This document shows positions 24,906 to 35,772 of a DNA stretch of 64,000 nucleotides, piece by piece. Source of the DNA: Bos javanicus (lineage: Eukaryota; Chordata; Mammalia; Artiodactyla; Bovidae); assembly GCF_032452875.1 (NCBI RefSeq), contig NC_083878.1:39819878-39883877 (forward strand), given 5' to 3'. Each line of letters starts with the position of its first letter. Positions within the stretch are counted from its first letter, which is position 1. A model generated the notes under the pieces. That model saw only the letters and a program-made list of their open reading frames with translations, did no database searches and was not told the DNA's origin. The position numbers and the translations under genes were made by a program.

Positions 24906-25072
24906 AGGGAAAGAATGAAGGCAGGAGGAGAAGATTGGATGGCATCACTGACTTGATGGATATGAGTTTGAGTAAGCTCCGGGAGTTGGTGAAAGATAGG
25001 GAAGCCTGGCGTGCTGCAGTCCATGGGTTCGCAAAGAGTCAGACAAGACTGAATGACTGAACTGAACTGAAT
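24906..25072 (+). mobile_element. BovB 3' end fragment
   Basis: GGCAGGAGGAGAAG then, after loss of about 25 bases, TTGGATGGCATCACTGACTT and the 3' end with GACTGAACTGAACTGAA. Inserted in the gag remnant. Confidence 0.88.
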
Positions 25073-25119
25073 CTTGCTTGATTTCTAGGCTGAAATATCA
25101 GACGCATATATGCCTCTTA

Positions 25120-25376
25120 GAAAGAAAGAGAGTTGCGACCCCATGGGCTGTATAGTCCATGGAATTCTCCAGGCCAGAACACTGGAGTCTTTCCTTTCTC
25201 CAGGAGATCTTCCCAACCTGGGGATTGAACTCACATCTCCCACATTGCGGGCAGATTCTTTACCAGCTGAGCCACGAGGGAAGCCCAAAAATACAGGAGT
25301 GAGTAAGCTATCCCTTCTCCAGGGGATCTTCCCAACCCAGGAATCGAACTGGGGTTTCCTGCATTGAGGGAAGCCC
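25120..25376 (-). mobile_element. Bov-tA SINE with two tRNA-like heads
   Basis: Read on the minus strand, two successive GGGCTTCCCT-type tRNA-Glu-like heads precede one BovB-derived body. Bounded by a perfect 12-base TSD, ATATGCCTCTTA, at 25108-25119 and 25377-25388, so the dimeric form inserted as a unit. Confidence 0.93.
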
Positions 25377-26699
25377 ATATGCCTCTTAAGGCAGCTTTTA
25401 AAAGTCGAGGAACAAAAATAAGTGAGGACAGGCTATTGGAGCTTTTACACACCATTGAGAAACATTGTTCATGGTTCCCTTCTTCCTTATTTAGATTTAT
25501 GAACATGGGAGAAGGTAGATAATAAATTAGACAAGCTTCTTTGCAAGGGAATGCCCTTGCCTGTACCTATCTGGTCAATTTGGACACTGATAAAATCTAT
25601 TTTAGAACCTCTTCAGAGGCAGAAAGCTCAGAAGGGAGTGAAGATGAAGGTGAAACCCCATCAAAGGGAGAACCTGAATATGCAAAGCCTGAGGGGATAG
25701 AACAAAAACGCAGGAGGCTATTAAAGCTACAGTTCCTTCTGCACCTTTGTTTGGGGAGGACAAATTTCCTTTGCCTCCTCTTTCTCCCTCTCCTGGCTTA
25801 ACCCCTGGAGAGGCTTAAGCTTATCCTTCCTTACAACAGGCAGCCGTTCTGTCACTTCTCCAGAAAGGCATTTGTCAGACTCGGCAGGAGGGTGACTTGG
25901 ATGCTATGACTATGGCATTTCCAGTGACAATACATGAATGGATAGTTCCTGGGACAGAGCCTAATAATCCTAAAGGGGTATATGAGGCTGTACACAAACA
26001 GGTTCCCTTCAAAATACTGAAGGAACTTAAGCAAGCTGTTCAGAATTATGGAGTAAATTCTCCTTTTACCTTGGGAATAGTGTAGGAACTAGCTGAGGGT
26101 TCCCATTTAACTATGGTGGCTCATGGCTTAGCCAGAGCAACAGGTGGCTGACTATTAAGCCCTGCAGTCATATCCTATAGCCCCAATTTTATCTCTCAAG
26201 TATCCTCTGTACCCCATCCCTAGGTAATAACCACTAAGCAAATGTCTATTTCCATTGAGTTGCCTATTCCGGATATTTTACATAATATATGTGGTCTTAT
26301 AATGTTTTCAAGGTTCATCCCTCTTATAGCATGTACAAGGATCAAGATTCATCCCTTTTGTGGTATCTATCTTATTTTATGTTTATGTAGCACATTTTAA
26401 TTATCTATTCATCAGTTGATGGCCACTATTCTATTTGTGCTGCATTTCTCAGATATTTATTGACAGTAAGATTCCCAGGTTTTATTATACATTTCCATTT
26501 GGTGGCATCCTTGGAAGAACCAGGCTGTCTATTTCATTTTATCTTTTTGTGCACACACTGGGTGATATGGGGTTGTATAGAAATGTTTGTCATATAAAGG
26601 AAAATCACAAGGGAGAACACAGGCATAGGCCCTATATGATTGTTGTTCAAGCCAGAGAACTTCCTCTTGAGTTTTTTTATTCTCACCACATTTGGAAAA

Positions 26700-27175
26700 A
26701 CTCTGCTATAGGTCAGCACTAACACCAGATGTGACTGTAAGTCAGTCACGTAAGACCAAATACTATATGATTCCACTTATTAGATATTCAAATAGTGAAA
26801 GTCACTCAGTTGTGTTTGACTCTTTATAACCCATGGACTATACAATCTGTGGAATTCTCCAGGCCAGAAGACTGGAGTGAGCAGCCTTTCCTTCTCCAGG
26901 GGATCTTCCCAACCCAGGGACCGAACCCAGGTATCCCACATTGTAGGCAGATTCTTTACCAGCTGAGCCACAAGGGAAGCCTAAGAATACTGGAGTGGGT
27001 AGTCTATCCCCTCACCAGTGGATCTTCCCGACCCAAGAATCAAACTGGGGTCTCCTGCATTACAGGCAGATTCTTTACCAGCTGAGCCACAAGGGAAGCC
27101 ATATTAGTTATCTAAAATATTCAAATTCATGGAATCAAAGAGTAGACTGGTAGTCACCCCTTCTATTTTCCCCAC
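26700..27175 (+). mobile_element. Possible old L1 3' fragment split by a SINE
   Basis: ACTATATGATTCCACTTATT (about 26761-26781) and ATCTAAAATATTCAAATTCA with GGAATCAAAGAGTAGACTGG (about 27111-27151) are words of an old L1 3' UTR. The SINE at 26797-27101 separates them. Confidence 0.45.
26797..27101 (-). mobile_element. Bov-tA SINE with two tRNA-like heads
   Basis: Minus-strand copy of the same dimeric-head organisation seen at 25120-25376. The plus strand shows body, first head (ACCAGCTGAGCCACAAGGGA), a linker with ACTGGAGTGGGTAG, and a second head ending in the same words. About 305 bp. Confidence 0.9.
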
Positions 27176-27552
27176 ATCCTCAATATACACTTAAAAGATC
27201 TAACTTTCCCTCTCTTATTCAGTTCTGAAATAATATGTAGATGTTCCAAATTGTTTAGAGAACATAGAAGCCTGTAGAAAAGATTCCAATTGTTTTTTTT
27301 TTTTTGATTCTTATCAGAAAAGGGATATAAAGTCTCAAAAGATAAATTACAATTTTGTCAAAACATAGTTAAGTATCTATAGATTGACTTATCTAAGGAG
27401 AGAAAAGCACTCTCTCCTGACAGACTAAAAACTAGTTAAACTTATCACATACCCTAAACACAAATACACACACACACAGGAGTGTTACCCCTTACTCCAA
27501 AAATTATACTTTCCTTACCACCAACAATCTTCTGAAAGAATTGGAAGGACGA

Positions 27553-27778
27553 GTGTGCTGTGCTGTGCTCAGTCTCTTCAGTCATGTCCGACTCTTTTCA
27601 ACCCTATGAACTGTAGCTCGTCAGGCTCCTCTGTCCATGGGATTCTCCAGGCAAGAATACTGGAGTGAGTTGCCAGGCCCTTATCCAGGGGATTTTACCA
27701 ACCCAGGGATTGAATCTGTGTCTCCTGCCTCTCCTGCATTGCAGGCATATTCTTTACCCACTGAGCGACCTGGGAAGG
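27553..27778 (-). mobile_element. Bov-tA-type SINE with TGTGCTG tail
   Basis: The plus strand begins with GTGCTGTGCTGTGCTCAGTC (simple-repeat tail), then body and tRNA-like head ending CGACCTGGGAAG. An extra CTCCTGCCT unit is duplicated in the head. Confidence 0.85.
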
Positions 27779-27789
27779 ACCAATAGCAT

Positions 27790-29384
27790 ACTTAAATTCA
27801 AACCAGTAAAACTTTCAAAAGTCCTTGAGTTCTCTTGGCCAAAGATACTAGCAGTACATTTTATAGCCATCTGAACCATGGTTAAAAGGACATATCAGTT
27901 TTCCATTTATGAATTGGCAACTGGAAGGCCACACCTTTAGGGAAGTTATCTTTGATACTAGACTCTGCCCTACTGCATGCAGACATGGCAAAACACTGAA
28001 AGGAGTTCATGTACTACAGCCCTGTACTATACACATAAAGGCGCCTTACCATTTATTTCTAAACTGACTCTTCATGATTGTCAACTAAGAGATTTCATCT
28101 GTTGGAGGAGATATCAGAGAAAATATGCTCTTGAACCTTATGAGGAGAGATTTTATCAGATATTGGAAAGAACAAATACAGAAGGTAAACTCCAGGGAAT
28201 CAAACCTTGAGTTTGTATTTCACAACTAAGAAGAAATTTAAATTTCTTCACACCTGGAAGTCTATTCCAATAGGGAACCTCAAACAGAATTGGCAGAGAT
28301 CCCCTAGAAGCAGCTGATCTTTAACAGAAGACAGCTCATCCAAGATCTTTGGAATAAGTGATCGACTTCAAATAGTAAACAGCTTCTTCCCAAGTGTGTG
28401 ACCAACACTCATATCTAATTCCTTTTTCTCTTTGATATGCATGATTATAACCATTCTCATTTCCTATGGATCCCTGGTTGTCATCCATTTAGAGTGACCC
28501 TTTTCCCCTTTTCTTCCCTCCTCTCTGTAATTGTTAATTGAGAACATTCTCATTCTCATGCCACTGCCTTCAGTCCTGCTGACAGCTGAATTTGCCATCT
28601 ATCATAAGGCCCTACTAATTAAATAAAAACCTCTGGGCAATGCTGGTCTCATCAAATGAGACCACCAGGAAGGAATTACAGGCAATTGCATTTCTATTTT
28701 CACTTAACATGTACAAGCAATGTTAAACTAATCAAACCATTGTTTTGTTAGTCTCTCTCTCTTCCAGAGAAAGAACAAACTATTACAATCTATTGATTAG
28801 ACCAGACGCATTTCTAAATTTGATTCAGCAACCTTCAGAGAACAATAGGCAAATACTTGCCATCTAGAAAAACCTAATGGAAATCTATATATGTAACCCA
28901 GCTAATGTAAGATCTTTGTTCCAATTTTGCATGGTGCACAACTCATTTCCCCCCACCCCCGCCCCGCCCCATTTCTCCACAGGGCTCTACTGGAAACTTT
29001 TTTCCTTTGAGGCCATGGCACCAAAAAACCCATAATAACACCTCATGCCCATTAAGAATAATATTCCAAGACTTAACTAGTCACTAAGATCCTAATTTCA
29101 TAAGTCACCAAGTCTAGAAATTGCAGCTCATATGTAGGCTCCATAATGAGGCCACCTCGATTATTCAGCCAGTTTACCTGGCGGGGGGGGGGGATTACTG
29201 ACATTATTTATACAAAGAATCAGAACAATGATCCCATTGGTAGTACTCTTCCAAAGAGAAAAGGCTATAAGAAACTTATTACTAACTCTGTGAGATGTTA
29301 TTGATGATATCATCTCTGCCAAATAAAAATTGAAAGGGTTTATAAAAATTACAAGTAGAAACAAAATTTAAAACTTTAAAAATA
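27790..29384. other. Unassigned block, possibly an old ERV internal region
   Basis: A 77-residue plus-strand frame at 27977-28210 has a protein-like composition (C-, R- and Y-containing, CWRRYQRKYALEPYEERFYQ), and the sequence past its stop could still be read as degraded coding DNA. I cannot match it to a family with confidence; a class I ERV env-like relic is a guess. It includes a C-rich tract at 28951-28970 and a G10 run near 29184. Confidence 0.25.
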
Positions 29385-29392
29385 AAAAGTTT

Positions 29393-30397
29393 CAGTTCAG
29401 TTCAGTTCAGTCGCTCAGTTGTGTCCGACTCTTTGTGACCCCATGAATCGCAGCACGCCAGGCCTCCCTGTCCATCACCAACTTCCGGAGTTCACTCAAA
29501 TTCATGTCCATCAAGTCAGTGATGCCATCCAGCCATCTCATCCTCTGTCGTCCCCTTCTCCTCCTGCCCCCAAGCCCTCCCAGCATCAGGGTCTTTTCCA
29601 ATGAGTCAACACTTTGCATGAGATGAACAAAGTATTGGAGTTTCAGCTTTAGCATCAGTCCTTCCAATGAACACCCAAGACTGATCTCCTTTAGAATGGA
29701 CTGGTTGGACCCGCTTGCAGTTCAAGGGACTCTCAAGAATCTTCTCTAACACCACAGTTCAAAAGCATCAATTCTTCAGCACTCAGCATTCTTCATAGTC
29801 CAACTCTCACATCCATACATGACTACTGGAAAAACCATAGCTTTGACTAGATGGACCTTTGTTGGCAAAGTAATATCTCTGCTTTTTAATATGCTATGTT
29901 GGTCATAACTTTCCTTCCAAGGAGTAAGCGTCTTTTAATTTCATGGCTGCAGTCACCATCTGCAGTGATTTTGGAGCCCAGAAAAATAAAGTCTGACACT
30001 GTTTCCACTGTTTCCCCATCTATTTGCCATGAAGTGATGGGACCAAATGTTGTGATCTTAGTTTTCTGAATGTTGAGCTTTAAGCCAACTTTTTCACTCT
30101 CCACTTTCACTTTCATCAAGAGGCTTTTGAGTTCCTCTTCACTTTCTGAAATAAGGGTGGTGTCATCTGCATATCTGAGGTGATTGATATTTCTCCCGGC
30201 AATCTTGATTCCAGCTTGTGCTTCTTCCAGCCCAGCGTTTCTCATGATGTACTCTGCATATAAGTTAAATAAGCAGGGTGACAATATACAGCCTTGATGT
30301 ACTCTTTTTCCTATTTGGAACCAGTTTGTTGTTCCATGTCCAGTCCTAACTGTTGCTTCCTAACCTGCATATAGGTTTCTCAATAAATAAATAAATT
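29393..30397 (-). mobile_element. BovB (RTE) LINE, 5'-truncated
   Basis: Starts with TTCAGTTCAGTTCAGTCGCT (complement of the 3' repeats). The minus strand has an open stretch of 132 residues at 29886-30284 with SPCLFNLYAEYIMRNAGLEE and the reverse transcriptase catalytic motif YADD. A second open stretch at 29407-29667 covers the C-terminal end (LKLQYFVHLMQ to SRTQLSD). The 8-base TSD AAAAGTTT lies at 29385-29392 and 30398-30405. The 5' break at GGTTTCTCA is followed by an ATAAATAAATAAATT filler. Confidence 0.96.
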
Positions 30398-30405
30398 AAA
30401 AGTTT

Positions 30406-31016
30406 AGAGGCAAACTAAATTATTCTGTTGCTTATTCACTTAGCTTTTATTTATTTCTACCATTTTTAAAGAAATCTGCTTTCTCCTAAAAAAGAAAGGC
30501 AAAGAGACATGGCCCTGAATTTGATACCCCAGACTTTAGTGAGTGGCTTATGTATGTAATAAAAATCAGTGTGAAAATTACACTTTATAAAAAAGAATTA
30601 CATACAATTCTAAAAGAGCACATTGAGGGGGGGTATACTCTTCCCACAACATAAAAAAGATGTCTTCATAAAAGGATTGATGCTTGACTTTCATCCTTAA
30701 AGAATTAATAGAATTTTCTAGGTATAGAAAGAATGGAGAATATTACAGGTGCACAAATTAGAGTGTGCTCACTATTGAAGGTAGGGAAAAGAACCAGTGG
30801 TCTCACTGAGAAGTGAATGTGTCAGTGTGGCCATACACAAAACATGGCTGGGAACATGGAAAACCTAGACTAGGAAAATATGTAGAGTCTGAATTGTGAA
30901 GGGTCTGAGATGTTGTGTTAACACTTTATCTTAAAGGAAATGTATAGTTATTAAAGTTTTTAAAGCAGGGGTACATCACAATCATGTTTCTCTGTTAGAA
31001 TGTACTGTTAAACTTG
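30406..31016. other. Unassigned sequence
   Basis: No gene or recognised repeat. Includes a G7 run near 30629. Confidence 0.5.
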
Positions 31017-31026
31017 AATAGTGATT

Positions 31027-31214
31027 GGGTTTCCCTGATGGCCCAGATAGTGAAGAATCCACCTGAAATGTGGGAGACTTGGGTTCAATCCCTGGGTTGG
31101 GAAGATCCCCTGGAGGAGGGCATGGCAATCCACTCCAGTATTCTTGCCTGGAGAAACCCCATGGACAGAGGAGCCTGGCAGCTACAGTCCATGAGGTTGC
31201 AAGGAGTTGGACAC
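31027..31214 (+). mobile_element. Bov-tA SINE
   Basis: Head (GGTTTCCCTGATGGCCCAGA), linker and body. Bounded by the 10-base TSD AATAGTGATT at 31017-31026 and 31215-31224. Confidence 0.95.
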
Positions 31215-31263
31215 AATAGTGATTAGTCAGGTAGAATCTGAGAGATCTCAATTTATGCCTGCG

Positions 31264-32372
31264 TTAGGCAATAAAATGGTCCCCCAAAGATGTATATGTT
31301 CTAATCCCTGGCACCTGTGACTATGTTACGCTATATGGAAAGTGGTAACTAATATGGAAAGAGGTAATGAAGGTTGCTAATTAGCTGACCTGAAAATGAG
31401 AGTTTATTCTGTATTACAATCGGATCCAACATAATCATAGTTCAGTTCAGTTCAGTTCAGTTGCTCAGTCATGTCTGACTCTTTGTGACCCCATGGACTG
31501 AAGCACACCAGGCTTCCCTGTCCATCACCAACTCCTAGAGATTGCTCAAACTCATGTCCATTGAGTTGGGGATGCCATCCAACCATCTTATCCTCTGTCA
31601 TCCACTTCTCCTCCTGCCTTCAATCTTTCACAGCATCAGAGTCTTTTCAAATGAGTCAGTTCTTCCCATCAGGTGGCCAAAGTATTGGTGTTTCAGCTTC
31701 AGCATCCTTCCAGTAAATATTCAGGACTGATTTCCTTTAGAATGGACTGGTTGGATTTCCTAGCTGTCCAAGGGACTCTCAAGAGTCTTCTCCAACACCA
31801 CAGTTCAAAATAATCAATTCTTCAGCTCTCTGCTTTCTTTATAGTCCATACATGACTACTGGAAAAACCATAGCTTTGACTAGACAGACCTTTGTTGGCA
31901 AAATACTGTCTCTGCTTTTTAATATGCTGTCTAGGTTGGTCATAACTTTTCTTCCAAGGAGCAAGCGTCTTTTAATTTCATGGCTGCAGTCACCATCTGC
32001 AGTGATTCTGGAGCCCTCAAAAATAAAGTCTCTCGCTGTTTCCAAGAGTCCTTTAAATGTGGAATATGGAAGCAGAAGCATTACCATCAAAGTAAATGTA
32101 AGAAAGACCTGATTGGCTGTTACAGCCTTTGGAGATGGAAAGGGGCATAAGCTAAGGGATGAGGGCAGCCTCCAAAAAGTTGAAAGACAATAAAATAGGT
32201 TCTACTACAAAGTCTCCAGAAAAGCTCAACCAACATCTTGATTGTAGCTCACTGAGACCAATTTTGGACTTTCCAACCTTCAAATCTGTAAATTAACCCA
32301 CATGGAATTGCTTTAAGCCACTAAGTTTATGGCAATTTGTTATTATCAGTAATAGGAAATTAATATATGATC
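31264..32372 (+). mobile_element. MLT1 (MaLR) LTR, split by BovB
   Basis: Left part: GGTCCCCCAAAGATGTATAT, TCTAATCCCTGGCACCTGTG, TTACGCTATATGG. Right part from about 32044: GTCCTTTAAATGTGG, GACCAATTTTGGACTTTCCA, GCTTTAAGCCACTAAGTTTA and AGTAATAGGAAATTAATA. Together they form one old LTR with a minus-strand BovB in the middle. Confidence 0.9.
31439..32043 (-). mobile_element. BovB (RTE) LINE, 5'-truncated
   Basis: AGTTCAGTTCAGTTCAGTTC at the left edge, then the complement of the C-terminal ORF2 region. The minus strand encodes GSRITADGDCSHEIKRRLLL and SILPTKVCLVKAMVFPVVMY. Breaks off at the complement of GGAAACAG. Inserted in the MLT1 LTR. Confidence 0.95.
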
Positions 32373-32392
32373 CCATCTACTAGATATGCATG

Positions 32393-32530
32393 ATCTTTGG
32401 CAAAGTACTCAACTTTCTATTTCCCCAATTGTAATATAAGATAAGAACATTATCCCATTTGTCTTCCAGGAAAACTGAAATAATGTACATAAAGCACTTT
32501 GCCTATTGTTGGTATTATATATATATAGTA
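32393..32530 (+). mobile_element. MIR SINE, ancient
   Basis: Worn MIR core and 3' part: TTTGGCAAAGTACTCAACTT, ATTTCCCCAATTGTAATATA, AATGTACATAAAGCACTTTG and GCCTATTGTTGGTATTA align in order with the MIR core, the GTAAAGCGCTT box and the 3' end. It ends in a short TA run. Confidence 0.7.
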
Positions 32531-33183
32531 GGAGGCAGCAAAAGCAGTAGTAACTGCAGTATTATCTTTATTTTCTTCATTATTGAACATTCTGTGAATT
32601 AAATGTTATATGATAAAAGAAGACAAATTTAATTTTTTTCACTAAGCAAAAGTAGTGGTGGTGGGGTTGGTGAGAAGAGGATGATCTGCGAAGCATTTCA
32701 GGGAAGAATCAAAGATTTTTGGTGGTAGGAAAGGAATAGCAATGGAAAGGGAAGGCTTTTATCTTCAGTCTTGGGTGACTGAATATATTTCACAAATGGC
32801 AATATAGTTTAGTAAATCATGTCATGCTCTGATACATGAGTGCCTATATAACTCAGGCTGAGAGCCATGAGAGGCTGTTCCAAATGCACAGTCTTTTTCT
32901 ACTTTCTTAAAGTATATTAAAGACACTAAATAACTTCATTAAGCTGCAAGAAAAATTGATCCATTGTCAGATAAGCCCTGCTGTCCATTGCACATACTCA
33001 GCAAGACAAGACCTTCAATAGCATCTTCAAATCTACCCAATAACTCCATTAACAACTTTTTCTCTCTGGTAGCCTAACCCCTGCCCACCATCTTTAATAA
33101 AATGCTTATCCCCACACTGATCATGCCGCCCTCTGCAACTATCGGGTGCCTGAATGTTCTACTCTAACAATTATCTTTCCCAA
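32531..33183. other. Unassigned sequence
   Basis: No gene or repeat recognised. Moderately AT-rich, with no protein-like frame. Confidence 0.5.
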
Positions 33184-33196
33184 ATAGCTTCCTTTT

Positions 33197-33407
33197 GGAC
33201 TTCCCTGGTGGCTCAGACAGTAAAAGCATCTGCCTACCAGGAGACCCAGGTTTGATCCCTGGGTCAGGAAGATCCCCTGGAGAAGGAAATGGCAACACAT
33301 TACAGTACTCTTGCCTTGAAAATCCCATGGAAGGACAAGCCTGGTAGGCTACAATCCATGGGGTCTCGAAGAGTCAGACATGACTGAGTAACTTCACTCT
33401 CACCTTC
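33197..33407 (+). mobile_element. Bov-tA SINE, full length
   Basis: GGACTTCCCTGGTGGCTCAG head to GACTGAGTAACTTCACTCTC end. A perfect 13-base TSD, ATAGCTTCCTTTT, flanks it at 33184-33196 and 33408-33420. Confidence 0.97.
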
Positions 33408-33420
33408 ATAGCTTCCTTTT

Positions 33421-34083
33421 TTAAGCTTGGATTTGAACAGCAGAGTTTCTGTGTTGCTATGGATTCTGGACATATATCATTTTGTCAACTCTTGAACCTA
33501 AACCTCTCTTTTCCATCAACAGTTTACTTAAGTATCCTTTACCTTGTTTCCTTATTAATAGACAAATGCTTATATATTGAGAACATATCTGGAGTCCTGC
33601 TGAAATTAGTCCTTGGACTTCTGCTGATTTTAATCTGTACAAATGATCTAGAGAAAGAAACTGACTGTGAAGTAGTTGGAATTATTAATCAGCCAAAATT
33701 GCAGGGAAGGAGAGAAGTAGAGGAAGCTACAACCAAACACAGGTAGGGTTCAATATACTCTGTAGCTAAGTGGGTATGTGGCAAACAAAACATAAAAGGG
33801 AACCTCATGAAGAGCTCTATACACTGGGCCTCAATGATTAAGAAATAAGTAATGCCATTCAGTTGAGATGCATGAAGTTTGGGGCATAATTATGGATTAG
33901 TCACTCCAAAATGGTATGAACTGTGTGAAGCTTCAAAGAAACCAGAAAAATATGTAAGACCCACTTATCTGGCTCACTTGGAAACAGTTTTGAATTTCAG
34001 TTTAACTTTCATAAAAAATACTGCTGAGGAAACATATAGAAATATGATATAAGGATTTGCTGTCAGACTCACTAATAAATTGG
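33421..34083. other. Unassigned sequence
   Basis: A 95-residue plus-strand frame at 33459-33746 has a hydrophobic, leucine-rich middle. It has no recognisable family, no conserved motif and no splice support, so I do not call it a gene. Confidence 0.45.
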
Positions 34084-34194
34084 AGTGTGTGTGTGTGCAT
34101 GCATGTGTATGTTCAGAGTCAAGTTTACCATTTTGTAAATTTTGATATATATATATATATATATATGCATACATGTAACTAGCACATGTGTGCA

Positions 34195-34225
<31 letters not shown>

Positions 34226-34226
34226 G
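34084..34226. repeat. Clustered (GT)n and (TA)n microsatellites
   Basis: GT run at about 34085-34110, TA run at 34145-34166, then GT followed by TA at about 34187-34226. The flanking sequence is old L1. Confidence 0.93.
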
Positions 34227-34634
34227 TAAAATATGCATAGCCATCAACCTAGAAAGTGTTCTTGAGGCCCTTAAAAGCAATTTCCCTTTTTCCATAGGCA
34301 ACCATAGTTCTTATTTCTACCTCTATAGACTAGTAAGGAACATTCCAGAATTTCATATATAAGGAATCTACAGTATACACTCTGTGTTTGGCAACTTACA
34401 CTTAGTTTTAGGCTTCTGAGATGCATCTACACTGTTGGGTTTATTAGTATTTCATTTCACAATTTGTCTATTTCCTGATTGATGGACACTTAGACTCTTT
34501 CCTGTTTGTGGTTATTGTTTAATAAAATGAAAACATTATATGAACTTTCTTGCACAAATCTTTTTTCCTTAAGGACTTATATTTTCATTTATCTTACAAT
34601 TGGGTCGGTACACATGTAGCATTATAAAAAACAG

Positions 34635-34863
34635 GAGAGGGACTTCCCCAGTGGTCCAGTGGCGAAGGCTCTATGCTCCCACTGCAGGAGGCTTGGGTTC
34701 CACCCCCAGTCAGGGAACTAGATCCCATGCCACAACTAAGAGTTGGCATACCACAGCTAAAGATCTTGCAGGCAACAACTAAAAGACCTCACATGCTGCA
34801 GAAAAGATCGAAAATATCACATGTCACAAGTAAGACCTAGCACACCCAAATCTATACAATAAA
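34635..34863 (+). mobile_element. CHR-type (tRNA-Glu) SINE
   Basis: GAGGGACTTCCCCAGTGGTC head, CACTGCAGGAGGCTTGGGTT and AGTCAGGGAACTAGATCCCA, then ACAACTAAGAG/ACAACTAAAAGA-type repeats and an AATAAATATG end. This is the cetartiodactyl CHR layout, without the BovB-derived body that marks Bov-tA. Older than most SINEs here. Confidence 0.8.
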
Positions 34864-35013
34864 TATGTTAAAAACACAGATCAAAAAGTTGGCCAAATAA
34901 TTGCATTAATTTATATTCCTATGAGCAAAGACAGAGTTCCAACTAATCCATGTCCTTGTCAACATTTTGTGCTGCAAGTTTTTATATTTTTTAACTACTC
35001 TAACTTGATGTAA

Positions 35014-35390
35014 GGGATTTGATTTAGGTCATACCTGAATGCTCTAATGGTTTTCCCTACTTTCTTCAATTTAAGTCTGAACTTGGCAATAATGAGTTCA
35101 TGGTCTGAGCCACAGTCAGCTCCTGGTCTTGTTTTTGCTGACTGTATAGAGCTTCTCCATCTTTGGCTGCAAAGAATATAATCAATCTGATTTCGGTGTT
35201 GACCATCTGGTGATGTCCACGTATAGAGTCTTCTCTTGTGTTGTTGCAAGAGGGTGTTTGTTATGACCAGTGTATTTTCTTGGCAAAACTCTGTTAGTCT
35301 TTGCCCTGCTTCATTCCATATTCCAAGGCCAAATTTGCCTGTTACTCCAGGTGTTTCTTGACTTCCTACTTTTGCGTTCCAGTCCTCTAT
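35014..35390 (-). pseudogene. BovB endonuclease C-terminal segment, inverted
   Basis: The minus strand encodes, in order, WNAKVGSQETPGVTGKFG, NQIDYILCSQRW and GSDHELIIAKFRLKLKKVG. The SDH of apurinic-like (APE-type) endonucleases is complementary to about 35093-35107. The frame stays open through the arm and runs beyond it into unrelated DNA. The N-terminal half of the endonuclease domain is missing, so it cannot nick DNA. Confidence 0.9.
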
Positions 35391-35772
35391 AATGGATTCC
35401 AGCCTAGATCTGATAGATAGAGTGCCTGATGAGCTATGGAACGAGATTCGTGACATTGTACAGGAGACAGGGATCAAGACTATCCCCGTGGAAAAGAAAT
35501 TAAAAAAAAGCAAAATGGTTGTCTGGGGAGGCCTTACAAAGAGCTGCGAAAAGAAGAGAAGCAAAAAGCAAAGAAGAAAAGGAAAGATATAAACATCTGA
35601 ATGCAGAGTTCCAAAGAATAGCAAGAAGAGATAAGAAAGTCTTCTTCAGCAATCAATGCAAAGAAATAGAGGAAAACAACAGAATGGGAAAGACTAGAGA
35701 TCTCTTCAAGAAAATCAGAGATACCAAAGGAACATTTCATGCAAAAATGGGCTCAATAAGGACAGAAATGGT

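Larger units (their letters stand above)
24758..26121 (+). pseudogene. Betaretrovirus-like gag remnant
   Basis: Plus-strand gag-like coding traces, in order. A GQTYTK-type N-terminal motif at about 24761 sits where a myristoylated matrix would start, but without a start codon. A matrix-like stretch follows at about 25389-25515, then an acidic S/E/G-rich spacer within 25541-25801. Last is a capsid N-terminal-like stretch within 25897-26085 that includes KILKELKQAV. The frame is closed by several stops (for example clustered at about 25516-25524 and TAG at 26083-26085), by shifts between segments and by three repeat insertions. Nothing downstream of the capsid N-terminal part is seen. It is a dead relic. 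Confidence 0.6.
24172..26166. mobile_element. Rearranged betaretrovirus-like ERV remnant
   Basis: The block starts TGCTGCAG and ends CCCTGCA, the TG...CA ends expected of a provirus. It is flanked by the 6-base direct repeat GTCATA (24166-24171 and 26167-26172), the size usual for betaretrovirus-like ERVs. Inside are an LTR-like segment that reads on the minus strand and a gag-like remnant that reads on the plus strand. A segment of about 45 bases ending at 24729 recurs with one mismatch, ending exactly at 26166. Three younger insertions (BOV-A2, BovB end, Bov-tA) add about 530 bp. No pro, pol or env is recognisable and nothing is functional. Element identity is moderately secure. The rearrangement is inference. 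Confidence 0.6.
24035..26440 (-). mobile_element. Ancient L1, minus strand, split by a retroviral remnant
   Basis: Left part at 24035-24165 (GAGATATAATTCACATATTA, ATCAATTTTAGAAGATTTTA) and right part at 26173-26440 (CATTGAGTTGCCTATTCCGG, AAGGTTCATCC, TCATCAGTTGATGGCC) are consecutive pieces of an old L1 3' region read backwards. The material between them is the ERV at 24172-26166. Confidence 0.65.

Noticed and set aside
29404..30284. Regularly spaced repeats as a possible array (CRISPR-like or satellite)
   Set aside because: The recurring words come from dispersed BovB copies in both orientations. No direct array with constant spacing exists.
33459..33746. 95-residue hydrophobic frame as a small membrane protein
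   Set aside because: Leucine-rich reading is expected from T-rich DNA. No start context or homologous motif supports it.
34084..34226. GT/TA cluster as a regulatory Z-DNA element
   Set aside because: Ordinary compound microsatellites in old L1 DNA, with no gene nearby to regulate.
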